A stretch of DNA of 64,000 nucleotides from Streptomyces sp. NBC_01463 (GTDB lineage Bacteria; Actinomycetota; Actinomycetes; Streptomycetales; Streptomycetaceae), in the NCBI GenBank assembly GCA_036227345.1, contig CP109468.1, positions 6,138,001-6,202,000 on the forward strand. Direction: 5' to 3'. The translations under genes were made by a program, and so were the position numbers. Below the pieces are notes generated by a model that was not told where the DNA came from, ran no database searches, and was given only the letters and a program-made list of their open reading frames with translations. Numbering within the stretch: position 1 is the first letter of the stretch; the number at the start of each line of letters is the position of its first letter. Shown here in pieces: positions 44,301 through 51,639 of the stretch.

Positions 44301-44622
44301 CCTCCAACGGCTCGGGGAGGTGCTCGTAGAGACCGTACGGGCCGTGTCTCAAGTCGTCCGGCGCTTCGTCCGGCCCGTCGTCCGGTCCTTCCGGCGCGTC
44401 ACGCGGTGCGGGGCGGCTGTCGGCGGCAGGCGTCTTCCTGGCGGACGGCCGCCCGGCCTCGGCGGGCCCGTGCCGTGACGTGCCGAGGGGAGCGTCCCTC
44501 GGCGGTGACGGATCAAAGGAGGCGGCCGCGATCCATAACGCGTCGGCCAAGAGCGTCGCGTCATGGTCATCCGGCGGCAGCACCCCGAGGAGGGCATCGA
44601 GCACCTCCGCGAGATCACGCAC
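41335..44622 (-). CDS. SAV_2336-like vWA-type protein with degenerate caspase-like domain
   Basis: This 1095-residue protein is last in the leftward operon; its GTG overlaps the MoxR gene by 8 bp. The N-terminus resembles SAV_2336-type proteins, and FDVLLVIDTHPSM near residue 174 is a vWA-like strand with a partial metal site (Asp and final Ser retained). A second region near 600-700 follows the caspase-like layout (SAALLIGA, LLVWFVGRQE, LLVVADTCPA). The His position is changed from GHG to GRQ while the Cys position is kept, so that domain is probably inactive. In vWA-MoxR-VMAP systems the vWA protein bridges the ATPase and the effector. The role here is inferred from the operon. Confidence 0.75.
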   Translation of the reverse strand: MRDLAEVLDALLGVLPPDDHDATLLADALWIAAASFDPSPPRDAPLGTSRHGPAEAGRPSARKTPAADSRPAPRDAPEGPDDGPDEAPDDLRHGPYGLYEHLPEPLEGNDLAEVSVASVRALPRAVELGRALRPFMRRFPRGRRTGLDLAATIDMYTREGELLPVVGPLPEPWFDVLLVIDTHPSMQVWHDAIQEFATLLSNSGAFRQVRQCFLSTEPHPDMTDGRGRVVNSRTVAVPDQRRLVLVLSDCAAPAWYGNEMWQLLRTWAAQGSVSIVNPLPSRLWHRTALDLPAVRVHGGRPGASNTLLSVTVPPHLRAVLGDESTHVAIPTLTLTTHSLNRWARGLARGAPEGYEAVLVLPFGAPEDPFASTDFVSADGETDPRNQDHAGVGEAFIRTASPPAVKLAALCSAIRRLSLSLIQLIRQEVVPEATSSDVAELLMSDVLDISGSRDDPHVITFREQARAALSGAAGRHDTWLLLDALSRYVARQVRLPGNGLNAIAALDTDEMTEDLRPFAYASEELVNALRIGSSSRRSHRIGSGRRGPRGSEGTLSFLPDPLHSAALLIGAIPADSESTDRDEVEAVLGQIASLMTSPEGWNLPSERCVRLVGAQESQVRRSLNSMAAMADEALLVWFVGRQERPGVWLLGTGSEQIHPLELLSGLDVAHLLVVADTCPARPPGEPGEPGGLVENRALVTAQWFTYDRASEESPAASTTNLLRAIEAGVANAPPLLTLLHLVQETDRSMAQRSSWRSSTWESSGSTAPALVRNRAVTTPPRKTASDASVLRLVRKVLDELQLAKASEAAAAERVLDALIRLLAARVASPRPDRSLPQGADEGTFRAELEDFLGTRGLDVLAGTHFSLLCRFPSADVGGVVPMEVLNFDDASRWVRPYPDASAERLRLPSFAVLLVLEGSRDARRQTLTERVKVTRSAGGGLVTLHFPTAPPAPVRPGTRTELSHREIRADVIDFCASAARLETTESREVFLHLLSVSPDALPRGLSDTQLLTLRPSLAKLHLTSQGDVRELSVPTTAELAGLLPTRSLGRDVTVLSGTEVDSYAFVKVELPLVLVFAVRPSPTSTVELLRIEATAR

Positions 44623-45577
44623 CGGAGAGGTTCCGCAGCAGGTAGCCGATCAGCCGGTCACGCTGCTCGCCTGTCGGCCCGTGGTCGTCGATGACGAGCT
44701 TCACCGCGTTCAGGAGCTGGTCGACCGCCAGCGTCTCGCCCCGGGCCACTCTCTCGACGAACTCTTGTACGAGTTCGGCCGCGTGCGGGGGCAGGGACTG
44801 CTCGACGTGCGCCTCCACCGCCTCGCGCAGCAGTTCCACCGAGAGGCGAGGCATGTCGTAACGGATGCACCGCCGCAAGAAGGGTGCCGGGAATTCCCGC
44901 TCGCCGTTGCTCGTCATCACGATGAACGGGAACCGTTGGCATTGCACCCGCCCCTCCTGGACCTCGTACGGCGGCAGTTCCGTCGTCGTGTCCTCGCCGT
45001 CGCCCCTCCAGCGGCGTACCGATACCCGGGATCTGCTGTGCCGCACCAGCTCGGGAATCTCGTACACCCCCCGCTCCAGCACATCGAGGAGGTCGCTGGG
45101 CAGGTCCAGGTCGCTCTTGTCGATCTCGTCGATGAGCAGGGCGCGGGGCCGGGTGGTGTCCGGAAGCAGGGCCGTGCCCAACGGGCCCAGCTGGAGGAAG
45201 GCCGCGATGTCGTCCACGGCCTTGACCGGGGCACCGGACTGAGCCAGCCGCAGCGACTGGATGTGGCCCAGCGCGTCGTAGCGGTACAGGGCGTCGGGCA
45301 GGGTGCTTCGCGAGGTGATGTGCCAACGCAGTACGGGACCCAGCCGCAGCTCGTCCGCGACCTGCTCGATGACGGTCGACTTACCGCTTCCCGCCGCGCC
45401 GGTGATCAACAGGGGCCGGTGGAGGAAGACCGCAGCGTTGACGGCGTCGGTCAGCCCCTTGGGGGGTTTGAACGTCCGAGGTGCGGAGCTGCGCGGGAAC
45501 ACCCGCCACGGAGGGGCATCGGGCAGCGTCGTGTCGTGCGGTTCGCCCGTACCGCGGTAGAACGTGTCCCAGGCCAT
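44615..45577 (-). CDS. MoxR-type AAA ATPase
   Basis: This 320-residue protein has Walker A LITGAAGSGKST near residue 55, Walker B ALLIDEIDKSDLDLP near 150, and FLRRCIRYDMPRL near 235, as in MoxR/RavA-type AAA ATPases. The ATG at 45577 overlaps the caspase gene stop (TGATG); the longer upstream frame is a shadow of that gene. MoxR ATPases act with vWA partners as chaperone-like remodellers. Here it sits between the caspase/VMAP protein and the vWA protein, completing a ternary conflict system. Confidence 0.88.
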   Translation of the reverse strand: MAWDTFYRGTGEPHDTTLPDAPPWRVFPRSSAPRTFKPPKGLTDAVNAAVFLHRPLLITGAAGSGKSTVIEQVADELRLGPVLRWHITSRSTLPDALYRYDALGHIQSLRLAQSGAPVKAVDDIAAFLQLGPLGTALLPDTTRPRALLIDEIDKSDLDLPSDLLDVLERGVYEIPELVRHSRSRVSVRRWRGDGEDTTTELPPYEVQEGRVQCQRFPFIVMTSNGEREFPAPFLRRCIRYDMPRLSVELLREAVEAHVEQSLPPHAAELVQEFVERVARGETLAVDQLLNAVKLVIDDHGPTGEQRDRLIGYLLRNLSGA

Positions 45578-47721
45578 CACGTACCTCCGTTGGACAGGGT
45601 GGGCTTCTCCTGGAAGGAATCGCAGAAGTCGAGCCAGGGCAGGTCGTGCCACGCCGCCCGCAGCAGGGCCAGTTCCGCCAGGTCCACGCCTTCGTCGCTC
45701 GGCGGACCGGCTGCCACCCCGTTCGCCGACACGGCCCAGCGCAGTCGCTGCGCACGGATGAAGTCGGCGGGCAGCCGCTCCCACAGCCTCGCCAGCACGG
45801 CGGGAGGCCGGCTGACGACACCCGTCTCCTCGTCGGGCCACAGCAGCACTGGAGTGTAGGGGAGCAGCACCTGGATGAGTTCGGCGAACACGCTCGAACG
45901 CCGGCCGATGCCCGCTGCCCGCTGGAAGGAGCCCGTCTTGAACGCCTTGCGTACTTCCTCCACCTCCGGGGTGCTGGAGGCGTTCACCCAGTCGACCGGT
46001 GCCTCACCGGTCGTCAGGACTTGGTGCTGCCAGGCTTCGAGGCGCCGCCGAGCCATCTCGTTCATCCTGCGCAGGTAGCGCGGTACGAAGAGGCGGTCGG
46101 CCCAGCGCAGGACGACCGAACGGTCCACGCCCAGCAGGAAGAGGCCGACCTCCGCCTCTTCGGGCCGCCAGGTCGGCAGCAGCTCCGCCCGCACCACCAT
46201 GTCGATATGGTCCAGCCGGACGTCGGGAGGAAGGCGTTCCTCGGCCCAGTCCAGCACGCTCGTCAGGGTCTGTTCGACGCCCGCCTGCGTGGGTGCGCAG
46301 GCGAAGGTCTCGGCATGCGTGCACTCGGTGCCCTGGCGCAACCAGACGGTCAGTGATTCCGGCCAGTCGTAGCGGGCCGCGTGCAGGCTCACCACCAGGC
46401 CGGCTCTGCCCTGCAAGCGGAGCTGACGTGCCCACTCCCGCGCGTCGTTGACCTCCAGGGTGAGCCCCTTCACGTCGGCCCACTCCCGGAGCTCGTCGCC
46501 GGCGGGATCCAGACCGCAGGCGTGGGCGACGGCCACCAGACACCGGGCCACCGCGTCCGCCGGTGTGCGGTGGCCGTCCCTGTCCGTCGTGCGCAGCGCC
46601 GCGTGTTCGAGCCAGTGGCGCAGCAGTTCGCTGCCGGTCAGCCCGGGTGCGGCTCTCATCGGCTCGCGGGAGTCGTTGGTGAGGGTGTTCAGTTCGGCCA
46701 TGGCCCGTCGCACGCTGAAACTCGTCAGTACGTGTCCGGCCCACTTGACGAGGAACAGTTCGGCTTCCCGTACGAGGAGCAGGTTGTCAACCACCTCGTA
46801 CACACGCAGGGCCGCGAAGTCCGGGCTGTCGGCGGCCCGGTCGCGCAGGGCGACCAGTTCCCCGGTCTCTTGGCAGCGCGCAGCGGCATCCCCACCACCT
46901 TCTGGCCACGCGTGCAGCGCGAGGCCGAGATCGGCTGCCCCGATCGTCCCGAGGCCATGGGCGGCTCGTACGCGTTTGCGACGGGTGTTCACCGACAGCC
47001 AGAGCCCTTTCTCCACCTTCGGCAGCCCGTCGTACTCGAAGGCGAGTGCATCCTGGTCAGGGAGGTCGGCGGTGAGGGCTTCGCGGTAGTACCGCATCGG
47101 CACGAACTCCCCCGCCTCGTCGAAGCCCGTGCGGATGTGGCGCATCAGCTGCCGGCTGAAGTCCAGGTCGTACGCGGGCTCCTGGGCCGGAGCCGCGGCC
47201 AGCACCGAGAACCGGGTCTGGCCGTCCCGGAACCCGCCGACCAGGTCTCCGGCAGATGGCAGGGCGGCCCCTGACTGGCAGGTGTCGAGCAGCACAACGA
47301 CTCCGGCGACGCCCCGGCGGTTGACGGCCGCCGTGATCAGGCTGTGCACGTCGACCGATGTGCCCGCGTCCTCCAGGTCGCTGTCATGGGCCATGTAGTA
47401 CAGGTGGGGCGAGCCCTTGGGGGACTGCCCATGGCCGAGGAAGGCCAGGACGAGAACAGCGCGTGCCTGCCCGGCCAGCACGATGGCCTCGCGGACGGCG
47501 GTGTCCACGGTCTCCCGTTTCGCACGGCCGGACCGCAGCGATTCGGCATCGGCCACCCCACCGTCCTGGCACGCGCCTAATGACGGGTCGGTCAGCGTCC
47601 TGTGCAGTTGGTCCGCGACATCCGCCAGGTCGGGCAGGTCCTGGTCGGCCTGCGGACACTGGGTCGCGACGACCAGCACGTGGCGGGCCTGGGACAGGGA
47701 GGTGTCCGCCACCGCGCTCAT
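45577..47721 (-). CDS. Caspase-like protease with VMAP-type C-terminal region
   Basis: This 714-residue protein begins MSAVADTSLSQARHVLVVAT. The N-terminal 220 residues are a caspase-like domain with both catalytic elements: LAFLGHGQSP (His, near 93) and VLLDTCQSGAA (Cys, near 143). After a helical middle, the C-terminal 300 residues (WLRQGTECTHAETF, DHIDMVVRAELL, PVLLWPDEETG, FIRAQRLRWAVS) resemble the VMAP-C region of vWA-MoxR-associated proteins. It overlaps the upstream hydrolase by 4 bp (ATGA) and the MoxR gene by 1 bp. It is the likely effector, a protease kept in check until the system is triggered; that is inferred from published descriptions of the class. Confidence 0.82.
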   Translation of the reverse strand: MSAVADTSLSQARHVLVVATQCPQADQDLPDLADVADQLHRTLTDPSLGACQDGGVADAESLRSGRAKRETVDTAVREAIVLAGQARAVLVLAFLGHGQSPKGSPHLYYMAHDSDLEDAGTSVDVHSLITAAVNRRGVAGVVVLLDTCQSGAALPSAGDLVGGFRDGQTRFSVLAAAPAQEPAYDLDFSRQLMRHIRTGFDEAGEFVPMRYYREALTADLPDQDALAFEYDGLPKVEKGLWLSVNTRRKRVRAAHGLGTIGAADLGLALHAWPEGGGDAAARCQETGELVALRDRAADSPDFAALRVYEVVDNLLLVREAELFLVKWAGHVLTSFSVRRAMAELNTLTNDSREPMRAAPGLTGSELLRHWLEHAALRTTDRDGHRTPADAVARCLVAVAHACGLDPAGDELREWADVKGLTLEVNDAREWARQLRLQGRAGLVVSLHAARYDWPESLTVWLRQGTECTHAETFACAPTQAGVEQTLTSVLDWAEERLPPDVRLDHIDMVVRAELLPTWRPEEAEVGLFLLGVDRSVVLRWADRLFVPRYLRRMNEMARRRLEAWQHQVLTTGEAPVDWVNASSTPEVEEVRKAFKTGSFQRAAGIGRRSSVFAELIQVLLPYTPVLLWPDEETGVVSRPPAVLARLWERLPADFIRAQRLRWAVSANGVAAGPPSDEGVDLAELALLRAAWHDLPWLDFCDSFQEKPTLSNGGT

Positions 47722-48722
47722 GACGTCGTGGAGAGCCGGAGGACGGCCTCCATGACCGGTCCGGCGACCTCGCGACGCCGCAGGTAGGTAAGGGCCGAGT
47801 GAGTCCACAACAAGCGTGAGTCCACGGGCACCGGCTCGGGCCGCACGCCCGCCGCGTTGGGGGCCACCACCTCGGCGGACCGGCGCCGGGGCGCCACTGG
47901 GTCGTCCCCGTCCCAGACATCCACCCAACGCTCGACCGTTTCGGGAACGGCCGGCGGCTGCGGACGCAGGCGCTGCCATATCAACGCGTTCATGGCGAGG
48001 GGAGAGCCGAGGGTGACGAACAGGGCCACGGGGCCGCTGTACGCGGCCAGCGACTCCCAGGCGATCACGGATCCCAGCGAGTGGCCGATGACGATGGCGG
48101 GCCGCTCCGGGTCGAGCTTGTCGAGAACGCGAGCCCGGACCCGCTCGTCCAGTGAGGCGCCACGCCCCTGCGGGAGCTCCGCGTGCTCCTTGCGCCGCAG
48201 ATACCGTCCAGGCTGCGAAAGCATTCCGAGGCACTGGGCGGAACTGACCCGCTGCACCGCGAGCTGAACACCGGGGACCCGGGCGAGTTTGGCGCAGACA
48301 GCGCTCGCCCTGCGCACGAGAGCGCCCGTTCCCTCGGGGTTCTTGGGCGTGCCGTCCTCGTTCACGGGAGCAGGCGCCGCCTGTACCCGCAACCGCAGCA
48401 ACAGCGCGTCGCCCGCGTGCTCCGGCATGGCCAGCAGAGCGTCGATCACGTCAACGGCCACGGCGAGGGTCAGCTCGGCCACATCGTCGTCGAGCTCCGT
48501 GGTGCTCGGACCCTGGGCGCCGCCGCGTGTGAAGAGATCGGCGTAGTGAACGAAGTCGGTTTCCACCGACCAGCCCATGGTCAGGGCCGATATCGCATCG
48601 GCATGGCCCGCTGCTCGCGCACCTTCGGCCAGGGCCCGCGTCCACGTGTGCCGTTCTTCCTCCACGTCTCGCGGGCCCCCGATGCCATGCACCAGGAGCA
48701 GCTTCGGCCGCGTCGTCGTCAT
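47718..48722 (-). CDS. Alpha/beta hydrolase, first gene of the VMAP operon
   Basis: This 334-residue hydrolase has an N-terminal KLLLVHGIGG oxyanion-hole motif near residue 8 and a nucleophile elbow IVIGHSLGSVIAW near 206. SPLAMNAL follows shortly after. The pattern is that of lipase/esterase-type enzymes. The ATG at 48722 is used because the family starts at this strand. Its stop overlaps the caspase gene, so it is part of the same translation unit. It may be a second effector (membrane lipid or ester cleavage) or a regulator. Confidence 0.8.
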   Translation of the reverse strand: MTTTRPKLLLVHGIGGPRDVEEERHTWTRALAEGARAAGHADAISALTMGWSVETDFVHYADLFTRGGAQGPSTTELDDDVAELTLAVAVDVIDALLAMPEHAGDALLLRLRVQAAPAPVNEDGTPKNPEGTGALVRRASAVCAKLARVPGVQLAVQRVSSAQCLGMLSQPGRYLRRKEHAELPQGRGASLDERVRARVLDKLDPERPAIVIGHSLGSVIAWESLAAYSGPVALFVTLGSPLAMNALIWQRLRPQPPAVPETVERWVDVWDGDDPVAPRRRSAEVVAPNAAGVRPEPVPVDSRLLWTHSALTYLRRREVAGPVMEAVLRLSTTS

Positions 48723-48835
48723 CGAGCCCCCCAAACGTGCCGCACCCCGCGAGAGGTCCCCATACTCGTCGCCGGAGAGAAGCACCGTACCAACTGGCTT
48801 ACCAGAGCGCAGGGTTACGGGTCAGAGATCACCCG

Positions 48836-48966
48836 AACCCCCGCCGAACGGCCAACCGGGCCGCGCGGTGACCGGCAGCGGATGCGGGTGCGAGGCCTCG
48901 GCGGCCCTGTTCGCGGCACGGCGGCCCGGGGCCGCGCGCTACGGCACGCGGGAACCGGAGGTCTGA
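48836..48966 (+). pseudogene. C-terminal fragment of an MFS gene
   Basis: The last 99 bp (from GTGACCGGCAGCGG to the TGA at 48966) align with the 3' end of the intact MFS gene from its GTGACCGGCGGCGG to the stop at 41260. The protein end, LFAARRPGAARYGTREPEV, matches LLALRWPGFARYDARTPEA. Weaker similarity extends upstream to about 48836. No start or N-terminal part exists here. It fits as the missing 3' end of the decayed MFS gene at 38428-39640. Confidence 0.8.
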
Positions 48967-48988
48967 TGCGCCGGAGCGGGGCGACCGG

Positions 48989-49786
48989 TCAGGAGGCGTC
49001 CGTGAGCGTGGGCATCTCGCCCCCGGTCGTCGTGCCGTCGATCAGCGAGAACGGCGCGCCCTGCGGGTCGGTCAGCGCGGCGAACCTGCCGAACGGGATG
49101 GTCAGCGGCCCGAACCGGAGCTGCGCCCCGAGAGCCTGCGCCTTCTCCACCGCCGCGTCGCAGTCCGCGACCGTGAAGTACACGTTCAGATGCGGCGGCA
49201 CCTCCGCCGGGAAGTCCTCCGTCATCCTCATCCGGCCGAGCACGGGGTCCGCGCCCAGGTCGTAGAGCGTGAAGTCGATCGCGTCGGCCTCAACCCGCTT
49301 CACCCCGTACCCGAAGACGGAGGGGAAGAAGGCGTCCGCCTTCTCCGGCTCCCTGGTGTAGATCTCGGCCCAGCTGTAGGCGCCGGGCACCTCCCGCGCC
49401 TCGAAGCCCTCGTGGCTGCCCGCCTGCCACACCCCGAAGGCTGCCCCGCCGGGGTCGCTCGCCAGCACCATCGTGCCGAACTCACCGACCCGCATCGGCT
49501 CCACCAGGACCGTGCCGCCGTTCTCGCGGACCTTGGCGGCGGTGGCCGCCGCGTCCGGCGAGGCGAGAAACAGACACCAGGCGGGGGGTGCGTCCTGGCC
49601 GGGCATGGGCGGGGACAGGGCGGCGACCGCCTTGCCGTCCACGTACGCCTGCGTGTAGTTGCCGTACTCGGGCAGCGACTCGCCGTACGTCCAGCCCAGC
49701 AGCTCGCCGTAGAAGCGCTTCGCGCCTTCCAGGTCGCCGAACGTCGCGTCGGCCCAGCACGGTGTGCCCTGTGGTTCTGCGGCCAT
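48989..49786 (-). CDS. VOC-superfamily protein with two glyoxalase-like domains
   Basis: This 265-residue protein is made of two tandem vicinal-oxygen-chelate modules. The first begins PCWADATFGDLEGAKRFYGE and the second GAYSWAEIYTREPEKADAFF. Both end in D-P-x-G-A-x-F signatures (SDPGGAAFGVWQ; TDPQGAPFSLID). Such tandem proteins in Streptomyces are annotated as glyoxalase/bleomycin-resistance-like, with unknown substrates. The ATG at 49786 is followed by a typical N-terminus. Confidence 0.85.
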   Translation of the reverse strand: MAAEPQGTPCWADATFGDLEGAKRFYGELLGWTYGESLPEYGNYTQAYVDGKAVAALSPPMPGQDAPPAWCLFLASPDAAATAAKVRENGGTVLVEPMRVGEFGTMVLASDPGGAAFGVWQAGSHEGFEAREVPGAYSWAEIYTREPEKADAFFPSVFGYGVKRVEADAIDFTLYDLGADPVLGRMRMTEDFPAEVPPHLNVYFTVADCDAAVEKAQALGAQLRFGPLTIPFGRFAALTDPQGAPFSLIDGTTTGGEMPTLTDAS

Positions 49787-49893
49787 GACCGCTCATCTCC
49801 TCACGCGGGAACGGGCCCCTCTGCCACGCTAGCCATCCCTCGCCCCACCTGCGCGCCGAACCGGAACCGGCGCGCCGGAACATCGAGCGGGCG

Positions 49894-51354
49894 TCAGTCA
49901 TGGAGGGACCGCTTCATGATCTTGCCCAGGTCGTTGCGCGGCAGCGCGTCCAGGTAGCGGACCGTGCGCGGGCGCTTGTGCGGGGAGAGCTGGGCCGCGA
50001 CGTGGCCGGCCAGTTCGGCGGCCGAGGGCGGGGCGGCGGGGTCGGCCGGCACCACCCAGGCGACGACGCGCTCGCCCAGGTCCGGGTCGGGCTCACCGGT
50101 GACGGCGGCCTCCCGGACGCCCGGGTGGTCCAGGAGCGCGTTCTCGATCTCACCGGCGCCGATCTTGTAGCCGCCGCTCTTGATCAGGTCGGTGGCCTTG
50201 CGGCCGACGATCCGTACGTAGCCGTCGGGGTCGAGGGTGGCCATGTCGCCCGTACGGAACCAGCCGTCGGCGGTGAGTGCCGCGGCGGTGGCGTCGGGGC
50301 GGTTCAGATAGCCGGTGAACAGGTTCGGGCCGCGCACCTGGATCTCGCCGATGGACGCGGGATCGGCGAGCGGGCCGCCGTCCTCCTCGACCAGGCGGAG
50401 TTCGACGCCCAGGAGCGGGGCGCCGACCGTGCCGGGGCGCGGTTCGCCGTCGGCCCGTACGCCCGTGTTCATCAGGGTCTCCGTCATGCCGTACCGCTCG
50501 ATGACCCGGCGGCCGGTCGCGGCCGCGATCCGTTCGTGGTCGTGGACCGGGAGCGCGGCCGAGCCGGAGACGAGCAGCCGGGCCCCCGCGAGCGCCTTGG
50601 CGAGGCCCTCGGACCCCGACGGTTCCGCAAGCGCTTCCGCCAGCCGGTGGTACATCGTCGGGACACCGAACAGCATCGTGCCGCCGGAGCCCAGCTCCCG
50701 GGCCACGCCCTCGGCGGAGAACCGGCCGAGATGGCGCACCGAACCGCCCCGCCGGAGCGGGCCGAGGACGCCGAGGATCAGGCCGTGCACATGGAACAGC
50801 GGCAGGGCGTGGACGAGTACGTCGTCGCCCGTCCACTGCCAGGCGTCCTCCAGCGCGTCCAGGGAGGACGCGATCGCCCGCCGCGGCAGGACGGCTCCCT
50901 TGGGCGGGCCGGTGGTGCCGGAGGTGTATACGACCAGGGCGGGGGATTCGGGGGAGGGTTCGGGGAAGGAGCGGGCGTCCGTGGTGGCCGGGGCCGTCAC
51001 GGACACGTCCAGCCGCCGCAGCCCGGCCAGCGCCGGCGGCAGTACGTCACCGGCCGCGGCCAGCACGGCCGAGGGCGCGCTGTCGGCGACGATGTGCGCC
51101 AGTTCCCGTTCGCCCGTCTTCGGGTTGAGCGGCACGGCTGGCACCCCCGCGCGCAGCGCGGCGACCACCGCGACCACGGTCTCCGCGGCCGGGGTCGCCC
51201 AGACCGCGACCCGCCCGGCGTCGCCGATGCGGGCCGCGAGCGCATCCGCCGCCGCTCCCAACTGTGCGTAGGTCAGTGTCAGTTCGCCGAAACGTACGGC
51301 TTCGCGGGAGGCCGTCGGAGCGGCCGATTCCTGGAGTGCGGGCAAGAGTGGCAT
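49894..51354 (-). CDS. matB: Malonyl-CoA synthetase (AMP-forming)
   Basis: This 486-residue ANL-superfamily ligase contains YTSGTTGPPKGA near residue 155, ERYGMTETLMNT near 290, TGDM near 375, GRKATDLIKSGGYKIG near 395, and the C-terminal Lys in PRNDLGKIMKRSL. The sequence agrees closely with my recollection of Streptomyces coelicolor MatB (SCO2444), which makes malonyl- and methylmalonyl-CoA for polyketide or fatty acid synthesis. ATG at 51354 is chosen over the adjacent GTG. It is part of the conserved chromosomal region right of the island. Confidence 0.88.
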   Translation of the reverse strand: MPLLPALQESAAPTASREAVRFGELTLTYAQLGAAADALAARIGDAGRVAVWATPAAETVVAVVAALRAGVPAVPLNPKTGERELAHIVADSAPSAVLAAAGDVLPPALAGLRRLDVSVTAPATTDARSFPEPSPESPALVVYTSGTTGPPKGAVLPRRAIASSLDALEDAWQWTGDDVLVHALPLFHVHGLILGVLGPLRRGGSVRHLGRFSAEGVARELGSGGTMLFGVPTMYHRLAEALAEPSGSEGLAKALAGARLLVSGSAALPVHDHERIAAATGRRVIERYGMTETLMNTGVRADGEPRPGTVGAPLLGVELRLVEEDGGPLADPASIGEIQVRGPNLFTGYLNRPDATAAALTADGWFRTGDMATLDPDGYVRIVGRKATDLIKSGGYKIGAGEIENALLDHPGVREAAVTGEPDPDLGERVVAWVVPADPAAPPSAAELAGHVAAQLSPHKRPRTVRYLDALPRNDLGKIMKRSLHD

Positions 51355-51460
51355 CACGTCGCGCAGCCTAATTCGGTGAAGCGCTTCCGGCCCCGGAGTC
51401 CGGTGCGAGCCGCGGCGCGGGTGGCTGTACGGGGCACCCGCCGGGGATTTGGTTGGGACC

Positions 51461-51495
51461 TTGACAAATTAATTTTGCGTTGCCAGCATGCAAAA
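51461..51495 (+). promoter_or_regulatory. Promoter with overlapping operator before sugar-dehydrogenase gene
   Basis: TTGACA (51461-51466) is followed after 17 bp by CAGCAT (51484-51489). The inverted repeat TTTTGC-N11-GCAAAA (51473-51495) covers the spacer and the -10. This is the expected position for a LacI- or similar family repressor controlling secreted carbohydrate enzymes. The 5' leader also holds a small hairpin (51523-51548) with an A-rich loop. The AT-rich run stands out in otherwise very GC-rich DNA. Confidence 0.6.
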
Positions 51496-51639
51496 AGTTC
51501 ACTCCGGCTGAGCATTCCCAGGTGATCAGGAAGAAAAAAACCTGGTCATTCCCATGCTCGTCCGGCCGCACCCGCACGTCGCAAAGCGCGACAGCGCCTT
51601 GCCTGACAACCCCACGCACCGTCAGGAAGGAAAGCGTTC

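Noticed and set aside
45577..48234. 885-codon version of the caspase-VMAP gene
   Set aside because: The extra N-terminus is Arg/Gly/Pro-rich shadow of the hydrolase gene; the ATG at 47721 overlaps the hydrolase stop and gives a proper caspase start.
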